DNA of 64,000 bases from Desulfobulbus rhabdoformis (lineage in GTDB: Bacteria > Desulfobacterota > Desulfobulbia > Desulfobulbales > Desulfobulbaceae), in the NCBI RefSeq assembly GCF_016919065.1, contig NZ_JAFFQA010000011.1, positions 62,001 to 126,000 on the forward strand, read 5' to 3'. The number at the start of each line of letters is the position of its first letter. Position 1 is the stretch's first letter. This document shows positions 10,663 to 20,160 of the stretch, in pieces. A program made the translations under genes and the position numbers. The notes under the pieces are model-generated. The model had not been told where the DNA came from. It saw only the letters and a list, made by a program, of their open reading frames with translations, and searched no databases.

Positions 10663-11130
10663 TCAGGGCCGGACTGCCCGCACATAGCCAGACTTGGTTT
10701 TATAAAATGTTCGTTCAGCTCCACACTGATCACCCTGTTCCCAGGATGCCGGATACAGCTTACCGTTGTCGTCTTTAAGCCAGTAGCTCCCCTCAAGTTT
10801 CAAGTTGACCCCTCCATCTTTCTTCAGATCAAAGATCATGAAAAAATCATAGAGTTCCCATTTGCTGGGCAGGCGCCAGTCATGATAGGGGCCCTGGTTG
10901 AGCTGGGTGAGGTACTGCTGCACTTCGTCCGGGGAATGTTTTTTATGGCTCCGTTTTTCCTGCCAGACCAAGCCTGTTTTGCTTTCTGCAATGAGCCCTG
11001 GAGCCACTTGTCTCAAGGCCCCTTCTGCAGAGAGTGAGCTGGTAGGAATGCAAAGAAGAAACGGAATAATCAGGAACAGGAAAAGTTGAGGTTGATGCTT
11101 TCGAGATTGTTTTAGGGCGTTGCATAGCAT
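10663..11130 (-). CDS. Exported DUF1566 (Lcl C-terminal) domain protein
   Basis: 155-residue protein of unknown function. It has a signal peptide (QLFLFLIIPFLLCIPTSSLSAEG) and one DUF1566/Lcl_C domain marked by GLVWQE and YHDWRLPSKWEL. Domains of this type occur in secreted and lipoprotein adhesin-like proteins. ATG 11130 has a strong AAGGAGG. The longer frame to 11244 reads through element B and is spurious. A two-domain relative lies at 50897-51919, also beside a copy of element B. Confidence 0.8.
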   Translation of the reverse strand: MLCNALKQSRKHQPQLFLFLIIPFLLCIPTSSLSAEGALRQVAPGLIAESKTGLVWQEKRSHKKHSPDEVQQYLTQLNQGPYHDWRLPSKWELYDFFMIFDLKKDGGVNLKLEGSYWLKDDNGKLYPASWEQGDQCGAERTFYKTKSGYVRAVRP

Positions 11131-11205
11131 TTTATTGCCTCCTTTTAAGCAAAGATAATCGTTCGTACATACTGTATGACCTGTTCTTGAAGTTGGATAG
11201 CCTAA

Positions 11206-11348
11206 AGGGTGTCTTGAATAATTAGATTTTTCAATCAAGGCCAAGGATTGCGCAAAATTTTACCGCAGGCATATATGTGATATTCCGAGGATAAAATTTT
11301 AAGCGTGACGCCGGGATTGGAAGAAAAAGCAATTATTCAAGATTCCCT
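11206..11348 (+). repeat. Element B, copy B1 (143 bp, basic form)
   Basis: Ends AGGGTGTCTTGAATAATT and AATTATTCAAGATTCCCT are inverted repeats matching at 16 of 18 positions, flanked by AA on both sides. The interior contains a second inverted pair (AAAATTTTA ... TAAAATTTT), so the whole element can fold into one long hairpin. No coding capacity. It sits between the divergent DUF1566 and cinA-like genes. Confidence 0.88.
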
Positions 11349-11378
11349 AAATACGTGAGATAAATATGAGGAGCGACT

Positions 11379-12212
11379 ATGGCACAGCAGGTACGCGTAG
11401 AAATTTTATCCATTGGTAATGAACTCCTGCGGGGGGAAATTCTCGATACCAATACCCAGTGGATGTGTCAGCTGGTCAACAGTCGTGGGGGCGAGGTGGT
11501 GCGGGTGACCGTGCTCCCTGATATCAAGGAAGAGATAGCCGCAGCTGTACAAGCGGCCATTGACCGCGAAGTTGATCTGTTGTTCACCTCCGGGGGCTTG
11601 GGGCCGACGGAAGACGATTTGAGCCTTGCTGCGGTTGCTCAGGGGGCGGGCGTTGCTTTTGAACTCGACGATCAGGCGCGGGAGATGGTGCGGCAACGTT
11701 ACGATGATTTTTTTGCCCAGGGCGTGATGGATGAAGGGGGACTTAATCCCTTTCGTGAAAAGATGGCCTGGTTGCCCAAGGGGGCCGAGCCCCTGTATAA
11801 CCCTTCGGGAACCGCTCCGGGCGTGCATCTGCGGGTGGGGAAAACCTCGATTATCTCCCTGCCGGGCGTGCCACCGGAACTCAAAGGTATTATCAACGAG
11901 TCGCTTGCCCCTTTCCTGGATGCGCTTTTTGGCAGTGGTGGGTCCTTTACCCGAATGATTACGGTACGCTGTAATGATGAGTCAATTATGGCCCCAGCAC
12001 TGAGCCGGGTGGTCGCTGAGTACCCTCAGGTCTATATCAAATCGCTCGCCAGGCCCCTTGGGGAAGCTCCGGAGCTTGATATTCTTTTTACCGCCACCAG
12101 TGCCGAGCCCCGGGAACGGGAGCTCTGGGTGAACGGCGCTGTCGCCAACCTGCAGGATGGGTTAACGGAATTGGGGCTCAAACATTGGCAGAAAGAGGCC
12201 CCAAATCCGTAA
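11379..12212 (+). CDS. CinA-like / MoaB-Mog-fold protein (N-terminal domain only)
   Basis: 277-residue protein with the molybdopterin-binding (MoCF) fold of CinA: VEILSIGNELLRGEILDTN at residues 6-24 and FTSGGLGPTEDDLS near residue 69. Full CinA proteins are about 400 residues and carry a C-terminal nicotinamide-nucleotide amidase domain; that domain is absent here. COG1058-only proteins of this size act on nucleotides or ADP-ribose-type metabolites in characterised cases. SD GAGGAG lies just upstream of the ATG. Function is therefore family-level only. Confidence 0.85.
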   Translation: MAQQVRVEILSIGNELLRGEILDTNTQWMCQLVNSRGGEVVRVTVLPDIKEEIAAAVQAAIDREVDLLFTSGGLGPTEDDLSLAAVAQGAGVAFELDDQAREMVRQRYDDFFAQGVMDEGGLNPFREKMAWLPKGAEPLYNPSGTAPGVHLRVGKTSIISLPGVPPELKGIINESLAPFLDALFGSGGSFTRMITVRCNDESIMAPALSRVVAEYPQVYIKSLARPLGEAPELDILFTATSAEPRERELWVNGAVANLQDGLTELGLKHWQKEAPNP

Positions 12213-12220
12213 GCAACCAG

Positions 12221-12236
12221 CCGCCGTCACGGATTC
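12221..12236 (-). repeat. Relic end of element A
   Basis: CCGCCGTCACGGATTC is identical over 16 bases to the inverse of the element A end, after which the match stops (GG instead of AGG). Lies between the convergent cinA-like and adenine deaminase genes. Too short to be certain. Confidence 0.4.
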
Positions 12237-12267
12237 GGCAGGGAATAAGTGTTCCAGAGCCTCTCGA

Positions 12268-13917
12268 CTATTCTTTCACCCAGAAATCCACAGCACAGAA
12301 ACTGGTGGCATCAAAGAGTCCCTTGTCGGTTATTTTGAGTTCCGGGATTACCGGCAAGGCCAAAAAAGAAAGAGCCATGAAGGGGGCCTTCAGCGTGCAT
12401 CCACAGCTGTGGGCTGAATCGCTGACCTTTCGGTACTGGGCTGCGGCCTGTTTGCAGTCGCCGGTGGTCATCAACCCGGCCACCGGGAGGGGCATCATTT
12501 GAATTTCCCCGGCTCCATTCACCGCGGCCAGTCCACCGCCCTCCCTGATGAGCGCATTGATCGCCTCTGCCATGAGCACGTCATCGGTTCCGGCGCAGAT
12601 AAGGTGGTGGGAGTCATGGGCAACGCTGGCCGCAAGAGCCCCTTCCCGCAGTCCTATTCCCTGCACCAGACTGAGGGCCGGGTGAGGGGATTTCGCATAA
12701 CGGTTGAACACCGCAAGTTTGAGCAGGTCGCGCTGGGAATCCGCCACCACCTCTTCTCCTGCAATTGTGGGCCGGACAGTTATGTTGTCTGTGATGAGCT
12801 CTCCGTCGCGTACACCGATACAGCGGCAGAACGTCCCCTGGGCAGGGATTTTTAACTGGGCTGGATGCACTGGTTCCAGCTTGAAGTGATTGGGGCAGCT
12901 GAGCGGTTGCTGCGTTTGTAACTGTGATTTTCCCGCTTCTGCCACCACCTGGCCCGCCAGAACCGCCCGTCGTATCCTGAAGTCTTCCAGATTGTCGACC
13001 TCAATCCAGTCGGCAGAATCCCCCATCTGCAACATGCCAAGGGAGAGCCCGTAGTGACGCACGGGATTGAGGCTTGCTGCCCGCAGAACGTCAAAGAGAT
13101 CATAACCTTCCCCCACCGCCATCCGTACCAGCCTTTCCATGTAGCCCTGGAGTAGATCATCTGGGTGTTTATCATCGCTGCAGAACATGCACTGCTCGGG
13201 ATAGTCGGCAAGCACCGGTAAAAGTTGGCGGAAGCTCCGGGCTGCTGATCCCTGGCGGAGAAGAATATGCATACCCGCGGCCGCTTTGCGGCGTGCCTCC
13301 TCAGGCGTGACGCACTCATGGTCGGTGGATATTCCCGCATCAATATAGGCGCGCAGCTCCTCGCCATGCACTCCAGGGGCATGGCCATCAATGGGTTTGC
13401 CTGCCTTTTGTGCTGCACGGAGTTTGGCCCAAACCTGGGGATCCTGGAAAAGAACCCCGGGGACATTCATCATTTCGGAGAGATGGCTGATATCTTCACG
13501 GTTCAAGAGCGCTTCCACGCTCTCTGCATCAAGGTCTGCCCCTGCGCTGTCAAAGGGCGTGGCCGGAACACAAGATGGTGCCCCCATAGCAAAATGAAAG
13601 GGGCTGCGTTCACACTCGGCCAGCATAAATTCTACTCCTTGCACCCCCAGTACGTTGGCGATCTCATGGGGATCAATCACCGCAGCCAGGGTCCCGTGGC
13701 AGACTGCCTCTTGAGCAAAGGCCGTGGGACAGAGCATGGAACTTTCCACGTGGACGTGGGCATCGACAAATCCGGGGAGTAGGTAGATGGGGGCTGGATT
13801 GTCCTCCGGGTGCAGTGCCTCAATGGTGCCTGTTGCACTGAGCTCAAGGCGAGCACCATAGATTTTTCGGTTGATCAGATCGACCATCTGCCCGCTGATC
13901 TGGTGGAGTTGCTGCAT
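12268..13917 (-). CDS. ade: Adenine deaminase
   Basis: Converts adenine to hypoxanthine and ammonia in the cytosol for purine salvage. The 549-residue amidohydrolase has the metal-binding PGFVDAHVHVESSM near residue 47, AAVIDPHEIANVLG near 79, an internal HAPGVHGEEL block and the conserved SDDKHPDDLL block. Length matches the bacterial Ade family (about 550-590). The start lies 7 bp after the stop of the upstream minus-strand MFS gene, so the two form an operon. That pairing suggests the transporter moves a purine or related compound (inference). Confidence 0.92.
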   Translation of the reverse strand: MQQLHQISGQMVDLINRKIYGARLELSATGTIEALHPEDNPAPIYLLPGFVDAHVHVESSMLCPTAFAQEAVCHGTLAAVIDPHEIANVLGVQGVEFMLAECERSPFHFAMGAPSCVPATPFDSAGADLDAESVEALLNREDISHLSEMMNVPGVLFQDPQVWAKLRAAQKAGKPIDGHAPGVHGEELRAYIDAGISTDHECVTPEEARRKAAAGMHILLRQGSAARSFRQLLPVLADYPEQCMFCSDDKHPDDLLQGYMERLVRMAVGEGYDLFDVLRAASLNPVRHYGLSLGMLQMGDSADWIEVDNLEDFRIRRAVLAGQVVAEAGKSQLQTQQPLSCPNHFKLEPVHPAQLKIPAQGTFCRCIGVRDGELITDNITVRPTIAGEEVVADSQRDLLKLAVFNRYAKSPHPALSLVQGIGLREGALAASVAHDSHHLICAGTDDVLMAEAINALIREGGGLAAVNGAGEIQMMPLPVAGLMTTGDCKQAAAQYRKVSDSAHSCGCTLKAPFMALSFLALPVIPELKITDKGLFDATSFCAVDFWVKE

Positions 13918-13924
13918 CTAAACC

Positions 13925-15115
13925 TCACTTGGTTTCAGGAATGGGATCTTTGCGCTGGTGAAAAAGAAAAGAACGCGCCGCCAGGGGCAGAAGCAGGGTA
14001 AAGCCAACGCCCAGGGTGAGAAATGCATGTTGAATCCCCTGCTGATCGCTGATCCAGCCAACAGCCGGGCCGGTCACCACATAACCCAGGCGAAACAAGA
14101 GGCTATGCAGGGAAAGAATCGATGCCCGCATTCGTCGGCTTGCCCGTTGTTGGAGGATACTGCGGGTGATGGGCCCCTGAAGCCCGCGCATGGCGGTGAT
14201 CAAATAATAAAAAAGAAAGCTGCCCATCATGGAACTGAAGCTTAATCCTAGATAGCCGCAGACGATCAAGAGGATAAAGAGCATGACCATTCGCTCCAGG
14301 CCAAGCCAATCAAGGATCTTATGACTGTTATAGGCACAGAAGGCGACCATCAGATTCGCCCCGGCCCAGATGGGGCCAAACCAGGCCAGGGGGACCCCGC
14401 ACTCCTGCATAAAAGGCTGCACCAGCCAGACCGGATAAAAACTGGAGAGGCCAAGCAAAAGCCCCAGGACCATGGTTGCACGAATGGCTTTTTTTTCTTT
14501 CAGGGCATAACGGCTGATTTGCAGGGCCTCGCCCAGGTGCGAGCTTATCTGCGGGCTCTGTTCCACTTCAGGCTCTTTCAACGAGAGCACCACTACCAGG
14601 GCTGTGGTCCAGACGCCAATCTGAGCGATGAAAGGGAGGAGCGGATTGGTCACATACATCAGTCCAGCGCAAAGTGCGCCGCCTGCCTCTCCTATCTGGG
14701 CAAAGCTGGCCATGCGTCCGTCACAGCGGGTGTAGAGCTCACTGCGACCGCCTGCTTTAAGCGACTCATAGAGAAGGGCACTATCCGAGCCGCTGATAAA
14801 GCTGTAACAAACGCCTAGAAGGAGTTCAGCGCAGATGACCTGCCAGAAATTGCTGGCAAAAAGGTAGACCACATAACCACAGATGCCCAGGCAACAGGCG
14901 ATAATCAGGGAAGGTCGGTAGCCCAGGCGATCGCTGACGTACCCCGAAGGGTACTCCATAAGCATGGTGGCGGAGGAGAAAAAGACATTGACCACTAGAA
15001 TCTGCGAGAGTGAGAGTCCGATCTGATCTTTCCAAAACAGCGTGATGATTGCCATGGGAAAGAGCATCATCTTCAGGGCGGCAAATATATTGAGTTTGAG
15101 AATATTGGCAGTCAT
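13925..15115 (-). CDS. MFS transporter
   Basis: Predicted 12-helix major facilitator of 396 residues. MEYPSGYVSDRLGYRPSLI corresponds to the conserved loop 2-3 (G-x-x-x-D-R-x-G-R/Y) of the superfamily. ATG 15115 is chosen over an in-frame TTG at 15124; neither has a clear SD. It is immediately upstream of ade and separated from the outer-membrane protein gene by a minus-strand terminator, so MFS-ade is its own transcription unit. Substrate unknown. Confidence 0.83.
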   Translation of the reverse strand: MTANILKLNIFAALKMMLFPMAIITLFWKDQIGLSLSQILVVNVFFSSATMLMEYPSGYVSDRLGYRPSLIIACCLGICGYVVYLFASNFWQVICAELLLGVCYSFISGSDSALLYESLKAGGRSELYTRCDGRMASFAQIGEAGGALCAGLMYVTNPLLPFIAQIGVWTTALVVVLSLKEPEVEQSPQISSHLGEALQISRYALKEKKAIRATMVLGLLLGLSSFYPVWLVQPFMQECGVPLAWFGPIWAGANLMVAFCAYNSHKILDWLGLERMVMLFILLIVCGYLGLSFSSMMGSFLFYYLITAMRGLQGPITRSILQQRASRRMRASILSLHSLLFRLGYVVTGPAVGWISDQQGIQHAFLTLGVGFTLLLPLAARSFLFHQRKDPIPETK

Positions 15116-15148
15116 GAAAGGCAAAGCACGTGAAGGTGAAAAAATGCG

Positions 15149-15179
15149 CGGAGATACCGGCTGTCATCCGGCATCTCCG
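15149..15179 (-). terminator. Rho-independent terminator (minus strand)
   Basis: On the minus strand CGGAGATGCCGG and CCGGTATCTCCG form an 11-12 bp stem with one mismatch, followed by GCGCATTTTTTC. It would end transcription from the outer-membrane protein gene before the MFS-ade operon. Confidence 0.7.
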
Positions 15180-15355
15180 TGCAGTTATCTCTGTGCTATA
15201 CAGTGTGGCAAGGAATTTTGCATCCGTTTCTACAAGCAGAGGCTTGCTTGAGGACATTCCTTCAAAGGTGTGGAAAATGATTTTTCCACCAAGGTGGGGC
15301 ACGTGGTCTTCCCCCGGCCCATGCCAGAGGAAGACTTCTTGTGGTCGTGTGATCG

Positions 15356-15389
15356 TAATTTGAGCTGGGGATTCGCGACGCTCAAATTA
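15356..15389. other. Perfect 10-bp inverted repeat
   Basis: TAATTTGAGC and GCTCAAATTA separated by 14 bases. Part of a 446-bp gene-free stretch (15116-15561) with three strong hairpins; otherwise nothing recognised there. Confidence 0.55.
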
Positions 15390-15449
15390 TGCACAATTGT
15401 TCACCTGAGATTCAGGGGTTGGACAAAGCAGGTCCTGAAGTGGCCTTCT

Positions 15450-15503
15450 CCCATGGCCGTGCGGCGCAGGAAGAGAGGGGGAGGTCCGTCGCACGGCCAT
15501 GGG
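15450..15503. other. Perfect 14-bp inverted repeat
   Basis: CCCATGGCCGTGCG and CGCACGGCCATGGG with a 26-base purine-rich loop. Lies about 60 bp beyond the stop of the outer-membrane protein gene. No T-run on either strand, so it may be an mRNA-stabilising 3' structure or part of a small RNA rather than a terminator. Confidence 0.6.
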
Positions 15504-15561
15504 GCCGCTGGCTAACCAAATGCTGGTGGACTAGGATGGCTTTCCCCCTCTCAATAACCTA

Positions 15562-16440
15562 TCAGTCAAACAGGCTGTTGAAGTCAACGGCATAGAACAG
15601 GCGTCCCTGGACAACCTGTGCCTCGACACCGTAGTCGACCTGGATGTCTCTTTTGTACTGAAGCATGAACTGCCAGCCGGGGGCAAAGTTGTAGGCCAAT
15701 TGGGCACCGATGGCGTGGTTGTCGAGTTCGGAACCAGATATTTTACTCCCGTCGACTTCGCTTTCTCCACCCCACTGGCCGTAGTAACTCAGGCCGACGA
15801 CCAGGTTTGAGGTCAGGTCGTAGCTCAGATGGGTTTCCAGGGCAAAGGAGGGATCCTGAGAGAGTTCTTTGTTTCCCTGATAATCGTCGTTGTCCCCATA
15901 GAAGAAGACTGAGGGGGAAACTTCGAGATAGAGATTATGACCCGTTTGGACCTCCCATCCCTTGACAAAGCCGACTTCGGCTTGAAAGGCATAGCGGTTG
16001 GTTCCCATATTCACGGCACTATTCTCATCGTATTCGCCGGTGGGCAGGTAGAAATAGGGGGTGAATCCAACGTAGGTTTTGGTTTCTGGATTGTTGACCA
16101 CCCAGAAGGTGCAAAGGAGGATGAGATCACCGATTCCGTCGGAACGGTCACCGTCGAGATAGGCGTTGCCAAAGGGCAGGATGAACTGAGGATCGGCTAC
16201 GATGGAACCGATTTTGGTGTAATAGACCTCTCTAAGAAGAAAGAGGTTTTGGGAGAGGTCGACATTACCGATTTTTTTACCATCTCGGTAAACATCGTCA
16301 GCGCTGACGCTGTTATAGTAAAGCATTGAAAGTAACGTGTCAGGCGGAGCTGGAATATAGTCGCGCATGTTGGCCGTGGCCGAACTGACCGATGGTATGA
16401 GAAGACACGTACAGATTAATGCCAGAACACCTTTCTTCAT
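15562..16440 (-). CDS. Outer-membrane beta-barrel protein, phenol-degradation MetA-like family
   Basis: 292 residues with a clear signal peptide (MKKGVLALICTCLLIPSVSSATA) and alternating hydrophobic/aromatic strands typical of a barrel, ending in a hydrophobic-rich VDFNSLFD. Internal features such as FTPYFYLPTGEYD and YNFAPGWQFMLQYKRDI fit the Phenol_MetA_deg-type 'transporter' family, whose members are putative porins for aromatic or hydrophobic compounds. ATG 16440 follows GAGGGAG. No catabolic partner is adjacent, so substrate is unknown. Confidence 0.75.
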   Translation of the reverse strand: MKKGVLALICTCLLIPSVSSATANMRDYIPAPPDTLLSMLYYNSVSADDVYRDGKKIGNVDLSQNLFLLREVYYTKIGSIVADPQFILPFGNAYLDGDRSDGIGDLILLCTFWVVNNPETKTYVGFTPYFYLPTGEYDENSAVNMGTNRYAFQAEVGFVKGWEVQTGHNLYLEVSPSVFFYGDNDDYQGNKELSQDPSFALETHLSYDLTSNLVVGLSYYGQWGGESEVDGSKISGSELDNHAIGAQLAYNFAPGWQFMLQYKRDIQVDYGVEAQVVQGRLFYAVDFNSLFD

Positions 16441-16955
16441 TACTTTCTCCCTCTTTTTTGTTGAATAAGAAATACATTGCGGGTCAGAAACGACCCTGGG
16501 TTTACTGCCTCCTACATCTAAATTTCGTGAGAACACGAAACCGCATTTGTGTACTGTCTGTAATAAAAAAAGCTCCTACTGCGCCTGGCTATAGCAATGG
16601 ATGTGCCCAATTCAGGCAAGCGGGCAGGAGAGAAGTATGCGTGGAGTGAATTTGTTAACGAGGATTATGCGTCAAGATGTGAGAGAGGCCGAAAACAGGG
16701 AGTATGCAGAAAGGTTTCAGGCTATAGAAGGTACCACAAATATGGAGAGAGAAAAGAGAAGAGGTGTGCAGGCTTAGGTGAGAGCGCGGGACTAAAAGGG
16801 AGGAGGGGCGGGGCATAAAGTTACAGTTGGAAAGTATGATGGGGCAGTATGACCAGTTGCGTGCTTAGGGGAATTGCAAAGAGGAAAGAGCAGTCTCCGC
16901 CGTTTGGCATACGTTGAGGTGGAAACGGCGGGGGCTGTTCGTTGGGGGAAAACAA
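16441..16955. other. Intergenic region without recognised features
   Basis: About 515 bp between two minus-strand genes. It should hold the promoter of the outer-membrane protein gene. I see no supported gene, repeat or terminator. Confidence 0.4.
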
Positions 16956-17537
16956 TCAAATGGTTATCGTCGCTCCCAATTGCTGCACAAACTGAGCAAG
17001 CCAGGCCGGATGTGCAGGCCAGGCAGGGGCGGTGACCAGGTTGCCCTCGACATGGGCGCTGTCCATGGCGATTTCTATATACTCACCACCGGACTGACGA
17101 ATTTCCGGTGCGCAGGCCGGGTAGGCGGAACATTCTCGCCCGGAAAGCACCCCGGCTGCACTGAGGATCTGGGCTCCATGACAGATGGCCGCAATCGGTT
17201 TTTTTTCTGCTGCAAAGGCTTGAACAATGGCCAGGACCTGCTCATTGAGACGCAGATATTCCGGAGCGCGTCCTCCGGGGATAACAAGGCCAATATACTG
17301 CTCAGGCTTGACCGTCGCAAAATCGGCATTGAGGGTGAAGTTGTGTCCCCGTTTTTCGCTGTAGGTCTGGTCTCCTTCGAAGTCGTGTACCGAAGTGCGG
17401 ACAAAATCACCGGTTTTTTTCTCCGGGCAGACTGCATCTACCTGATAGCCCAGCATGCTCAGGGCCTGAAACGGCACCATCACTTCGTAGTCTTCAACGT
17501 AATCACCGACCAGCATCAAAAGCTTTTTTGTCGTCAT
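16956..17537 (-). CDS. DJ-1/PfpI family protein
   Basis: 193-residue cytosolic protein of the class I glutamine-amidotransferase-like superfamily. It has the nucleophile elbow [14 protein letters not shown] (Cys near residue 118) and the acidic segment [13 protein letters not shown] near the N-terminus. Relatives include proteases/chaperones, glyoxalases and deglycases; the exact activity is not readable. AAGGAAAAG precedes the ATG. It lies downstream of the HcpR-like regulator on the same strand (146 bp gap) and could be a stress-response member. Confidence 0.85.
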   Translation of the reverse strand: MTTKKLLMLVGDYVEDYEVMVPFQALSMLGYQVDAVCPEKKTGDFVRTSVHDFEGDQTYSEKRGHNFTLNADFATVKPEQYIGLVIPGGRAPEYLRLNEQVLAIVQAFAAEKKPIAAICHGAQILSAAGVLSGRECSAYPACAPEIRQSGGEYIEIAMDSAHVEGNLVTAPAWPAHPAWLAQFVQQLGATITI

Positions 17538-17683
17538 TGCTCTTTTCCTTCAGTGTCTTTGTGTGAGAATTCTCGATGGAGCGTCCCGTTCGCGATGAAC
17601 GGGCTTTGGTAATTCCTCATATCGATCAGGACAATAACCACCGGAGGAGAGAAGGCAACCACCGATCCCCTGGAGGGAGGGGC

Positions 17684-18349
17684 TCAGCGCATTTTCAAGC
17701 GGTCTCGATCAAGAATAACGATGGTTTTTCCCTTCACCCGAATCAATCCTTCCTCACTCATCTTGCTAAAGATGCGCGACAAGGTCTCTGAGCTGGTGCC
17801 CAGCAGGCTTGCCAGTTGCCCCTTGGGGATATCAAGCGTGACCTGGTCTGTACGAGCCTGTTCTTCCATAAGGTAGAGCAGGTGGGAGGCAAGTCTGCCT
17901 GGAACCTCCTTGAGTGAAAGGTTCTCCACCTGAGTGGTGAAGCGTCGTAAGCGCAGCGCCAGGACAGCAAGCATATTCAGCGCCAGAGAGGGGTGGGCGG
18001 TGATCAAATCCACAAACTCGGTGCGCGGGAAAAACAAGGTCTCGCAATTGCTCAGGGCCATAGCGTTGGCGGGAAAAGGGTTGCCATGAAAGACCGGTAC
18101 CTCGCCAAAGGGCTCACCCGGTCCAAAGATGTGAAGAATCTGTTCCTTGCCGTCAAAGGAGGTCTTGAAGATTTTTACCTGGCCCTGGCTGACCATGTAA
18201 AAACCAATCCCCGGATCTCCCTCAAAAAAGATCGTCTCTCCCTTTCTATAGGATTTACTGATCGTTATTGCGCTGATTTTTTCTATCTGCTCTTGAGGGA
18301 GCCCGTTAAAAAGCAGGCTGGCAGCGAGGATGTTGAATTTTTCTGGCAT
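17684..18349 (-). CDS. hcpR: Crp/Fnr-family regulator, probably HcpR (nitrosative stress)
   Basis: 221 residues: cyclic-nucleotide-binding-like sensor domain (about 10-125, GDPGIGFYMVSQGQVKIF, GEPFGEVPVFHG) and a C-terminal winged helix (GQLASLLGTSSETLSRIFSKM). No N-terminal Fnr-type cysteine cluster is visible, in line with HcpR, which in characterised anaerobes uses heme or another cofactor to sense NO. It is divergent from hcp with a TTGAT-N4-GTCAA site between them. The name rests on this context plus family; a different Crp/Fnr paralogue is the alternative. Confidence 0.7.
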   Translation of the reverse strand: MPEKFNILAASLLFNGLPQEQIEKISAITISKSYRKGETIFFEGDPGIGFYMVSQGQVKIFKTSFDGKEQILHIFGPGEPFGEVPVFHGNPFPANAMALSNCETLFFPRTEFVDLITAHPSLALNMLAVLALRLRRFTTQVENLSLKEVPGRLASHLLYLMEEQARTDQVTLDIPKGQLASLLGTSSETLSRIFSKMSEEGLIRVKGKTIVILDRDRLKMR

Positions 18350-18402
18350 GGGTTCCTTGGGGGAAACAAATTTTTTAAAAAATGGAAAAATAATTTTGTT
18401 TT

Positions 18403-18416
18403 TTGATCTAGGTCAA
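18403..18416. promoter_or_regulatory. HcpR-type operator in the hcpR-hcp divergent region
   Basis: TTGATCTAGGTCAA is an imperfect 5-4-5 palindrome close to the known HcpR consensus TTGAC-N4-GTCAA. It lies 90 bp before hcp and 54 bp before hcpR, so it could control both. Confidence 0.6.
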
Positions 18417-18505
18417 AGAAGATCTAGACAGTGGGTGTACAGTGCAGGCATACCACAAAGAAACAGCGCTCAGGTGCGACAATACATTATTTGAGGAGGA
18501 ATGCC

Positions 18506-20134
18506 ATGTTTTGTAACCAGTGTGAACAGACCGCCAAGGGAACCGGATGCAACATCGTCGGTGTCTGTGGGAAAAATGAAGAGGTCGCCGATCTTCAGGA
18601 CCTTTTAATCCATGCGCTGCAAGGACTTGCACTGTTTGCCCAGGAAGGCCGCAAACAAGGGATTGTCGATGAGCCAACCGATCGCTTCACCTATGAGGCG
18701 ATCTTCTCCACCCTCACCAATGTTGACTTTGACCCGGATCGGTTTGTAGCTCTGATCAACAAAACCGTTGAACTGCGTGAGGCGATGAAAGAAAAGGTCG
18801 CCAAGAGCGGCGGTAAGACTGATTTTTCCGAGGCTCCGGCCTCTTTTGTCCCCGCTGGATCAGTCAGTGAGCTGGCTGCCCAGGGTAAGGCGCTGAACCT
18901 GATCGAAAACCTGGACAGCGACGAAAACATTAAATCGTTGAAACAGACGCTGCTGTACGGTGTGAAAGGTATCGCCGCCTATGCCGACCACGCTGCCATT
19001 CTTGGGCAGAGTGATCCCGCTGTGGCTGCTTTTTGCTACGAGGCGCTGGCCGTGCTCATGGTGCCCGGTTTGACTGTTGAGCAGTGCGTACCGGTGGCCA
19101 TGAAGGCCGGTGAAATCAACCTGCGTGCCATGGAGTTGCTTGATGCCGCCAACACCGGCATCTACGGTCATCCGGTTCCCACGCCCGTGCCGCTGGGGCA
19201 TCGCAAGGGGAAATGTATTTTGATCACCGGGCATGACCTGCATGATCTGGAGTTGCTGCTCAAGCAGACCGAAGGCAAAGGCATTGATGTCTATACCCAC
19301 GGTGAGATGTTGCCCTGCCATGGGTATCCGGAATTGAAAAAATACCCCCATTTTTATGGCCATTACGGTACGGCCTGGCAGAATCAGCAGAAAGAGTTCC
19401 CCAATTTTCCCGGACCGATTCTCTTTACCACTAACTGTATTCAAAAGCCCGGTCCCGACTATATCGACCGTGTCTTCACCAATGGCCTGGTTGGTTGGCC
19501 GGGCGTCAAGCACATCAACGATAAGGATTATTCAGCCGTTATTGAGATGGCGCTTGCCATGGACGGGTTCACCGATGATGTCGAGGCTTCTCAGGTACTG
19601 GTCGGGTTTGCCCGCAATACTGTTCTTGGCGTCGCCGACAAGGTGATCGAGGCGGTAAAATCAAAGGCCATTCGCCATTTCTTCCTGGTTGGTGGTTGCG
19701 ATGGTGCCAAGCCGGGGCGCGATTACTTCACCCGCTTTGTCGAGCAGGTGCCTGCGGACTGCATGGTGCTGACCCTGGCCTGTGGTAAATTTCGTTTCTT
19801 TGATAAGAACCTGGGCGATATCGGCGGCATTCCCCGTCTTCTCGATGTTGGGCAATGTAACGATGCCTATTCCGCCATCCAGATCGCGGTTGCCCTGGCC
19901 CAGGCCTTTGAGTGTGAGGTGAACGATCTGCCCCTGTCGCTGATCATCTCCTGGTACGAGCAAAAGGCGGTGGCTATTCTCTTGACCCTGCTCTACCTCG
20001 GGATCAAAGACATTCGCCTCGGGCCGTCCCTCCCGGCCTTTGTCAGTCCGGCAGTGCTTGAGTTTTTGGTAAACACCTTTGATATCAAACCGGTGGATAC
20101 CCCGGAGGCGGATCTGAAAACGATCCTCGGTTAA
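18506..20134 (+). CDS. hcp: Hybrid-cluster protein (hydroxylamine reductase / NO reductase)
   Basis: 542 residues. Hcp carries a 4Fe-4S cluster and a hybrid 4Fe-2S-2O cluster. It reduces hydroxylamine in vitro and protects anaerobes from nitric oxide. The N-terminal cysteines Cys3, Cys6, Cys15 and Cys21 (MFCNQCEQTAKGTGC...GVC) have the spacing seen in Desulfovibrio Hcp. Further hybrid-cluster regions include TNCIQKPGPDY, GCDGAKPGRDYF, TLACGKFRF and DVGQCNDAYSA. ATG 18506 has a strong GAGGAGGA; a longer in-frame start at 18431 has none. Heads a probable operon with the siroheme protein and ferredoxin. Confidence 0.95.
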   Translation: MFCNQCEQTAKGTGCNIVGVCGKNEEVADLQDLLIHALQGLALFAQEGRKQGIVDEPTDRFTYEAIFSTLTNVDFDPDRFVALINKTVELREAMKEKVAKSGGKTDFSEAPASFVPAGSVSELAAQGKALNLIENLDSDENIKSLKQTLLYGVKGIAAYADHAAILGQSDPAVAAFCYEALAVLMVPGLTVEQCVPVAMKAGEINLRAMELLDAANTGIYGHPVPTPVPLGHRKGKCILITGHDLHDLELLLKQTEGKGIDVYTHGEMLPCHGYPELKKYPHFYGHYGTAWQNQQKEFPNFPGPILFTTNCIQKPGPDYIDRVFTNGLVGWPGVKHINDKDYSAVIEMALAMDGFTDDVEASQVLVGFARNTVLGVADKVIEAVKSKAIRHFFLVGGCDGAKPGRDYFTRFVEQVPADCMVLTLACGKFRFFDKNLGDIGGIPRLLDVGQCNDAYSAIQIAVALAQAFECEVNDLPLSLIISWYEQKAVAILLTLLYLGIKDIRLGPSLPAFVSPAVLEFLVNTFDIKPVDTPEADLKTILG

Positions 20135-20160
20135 GGCTGCTTTTTCCATCATCTACACTT

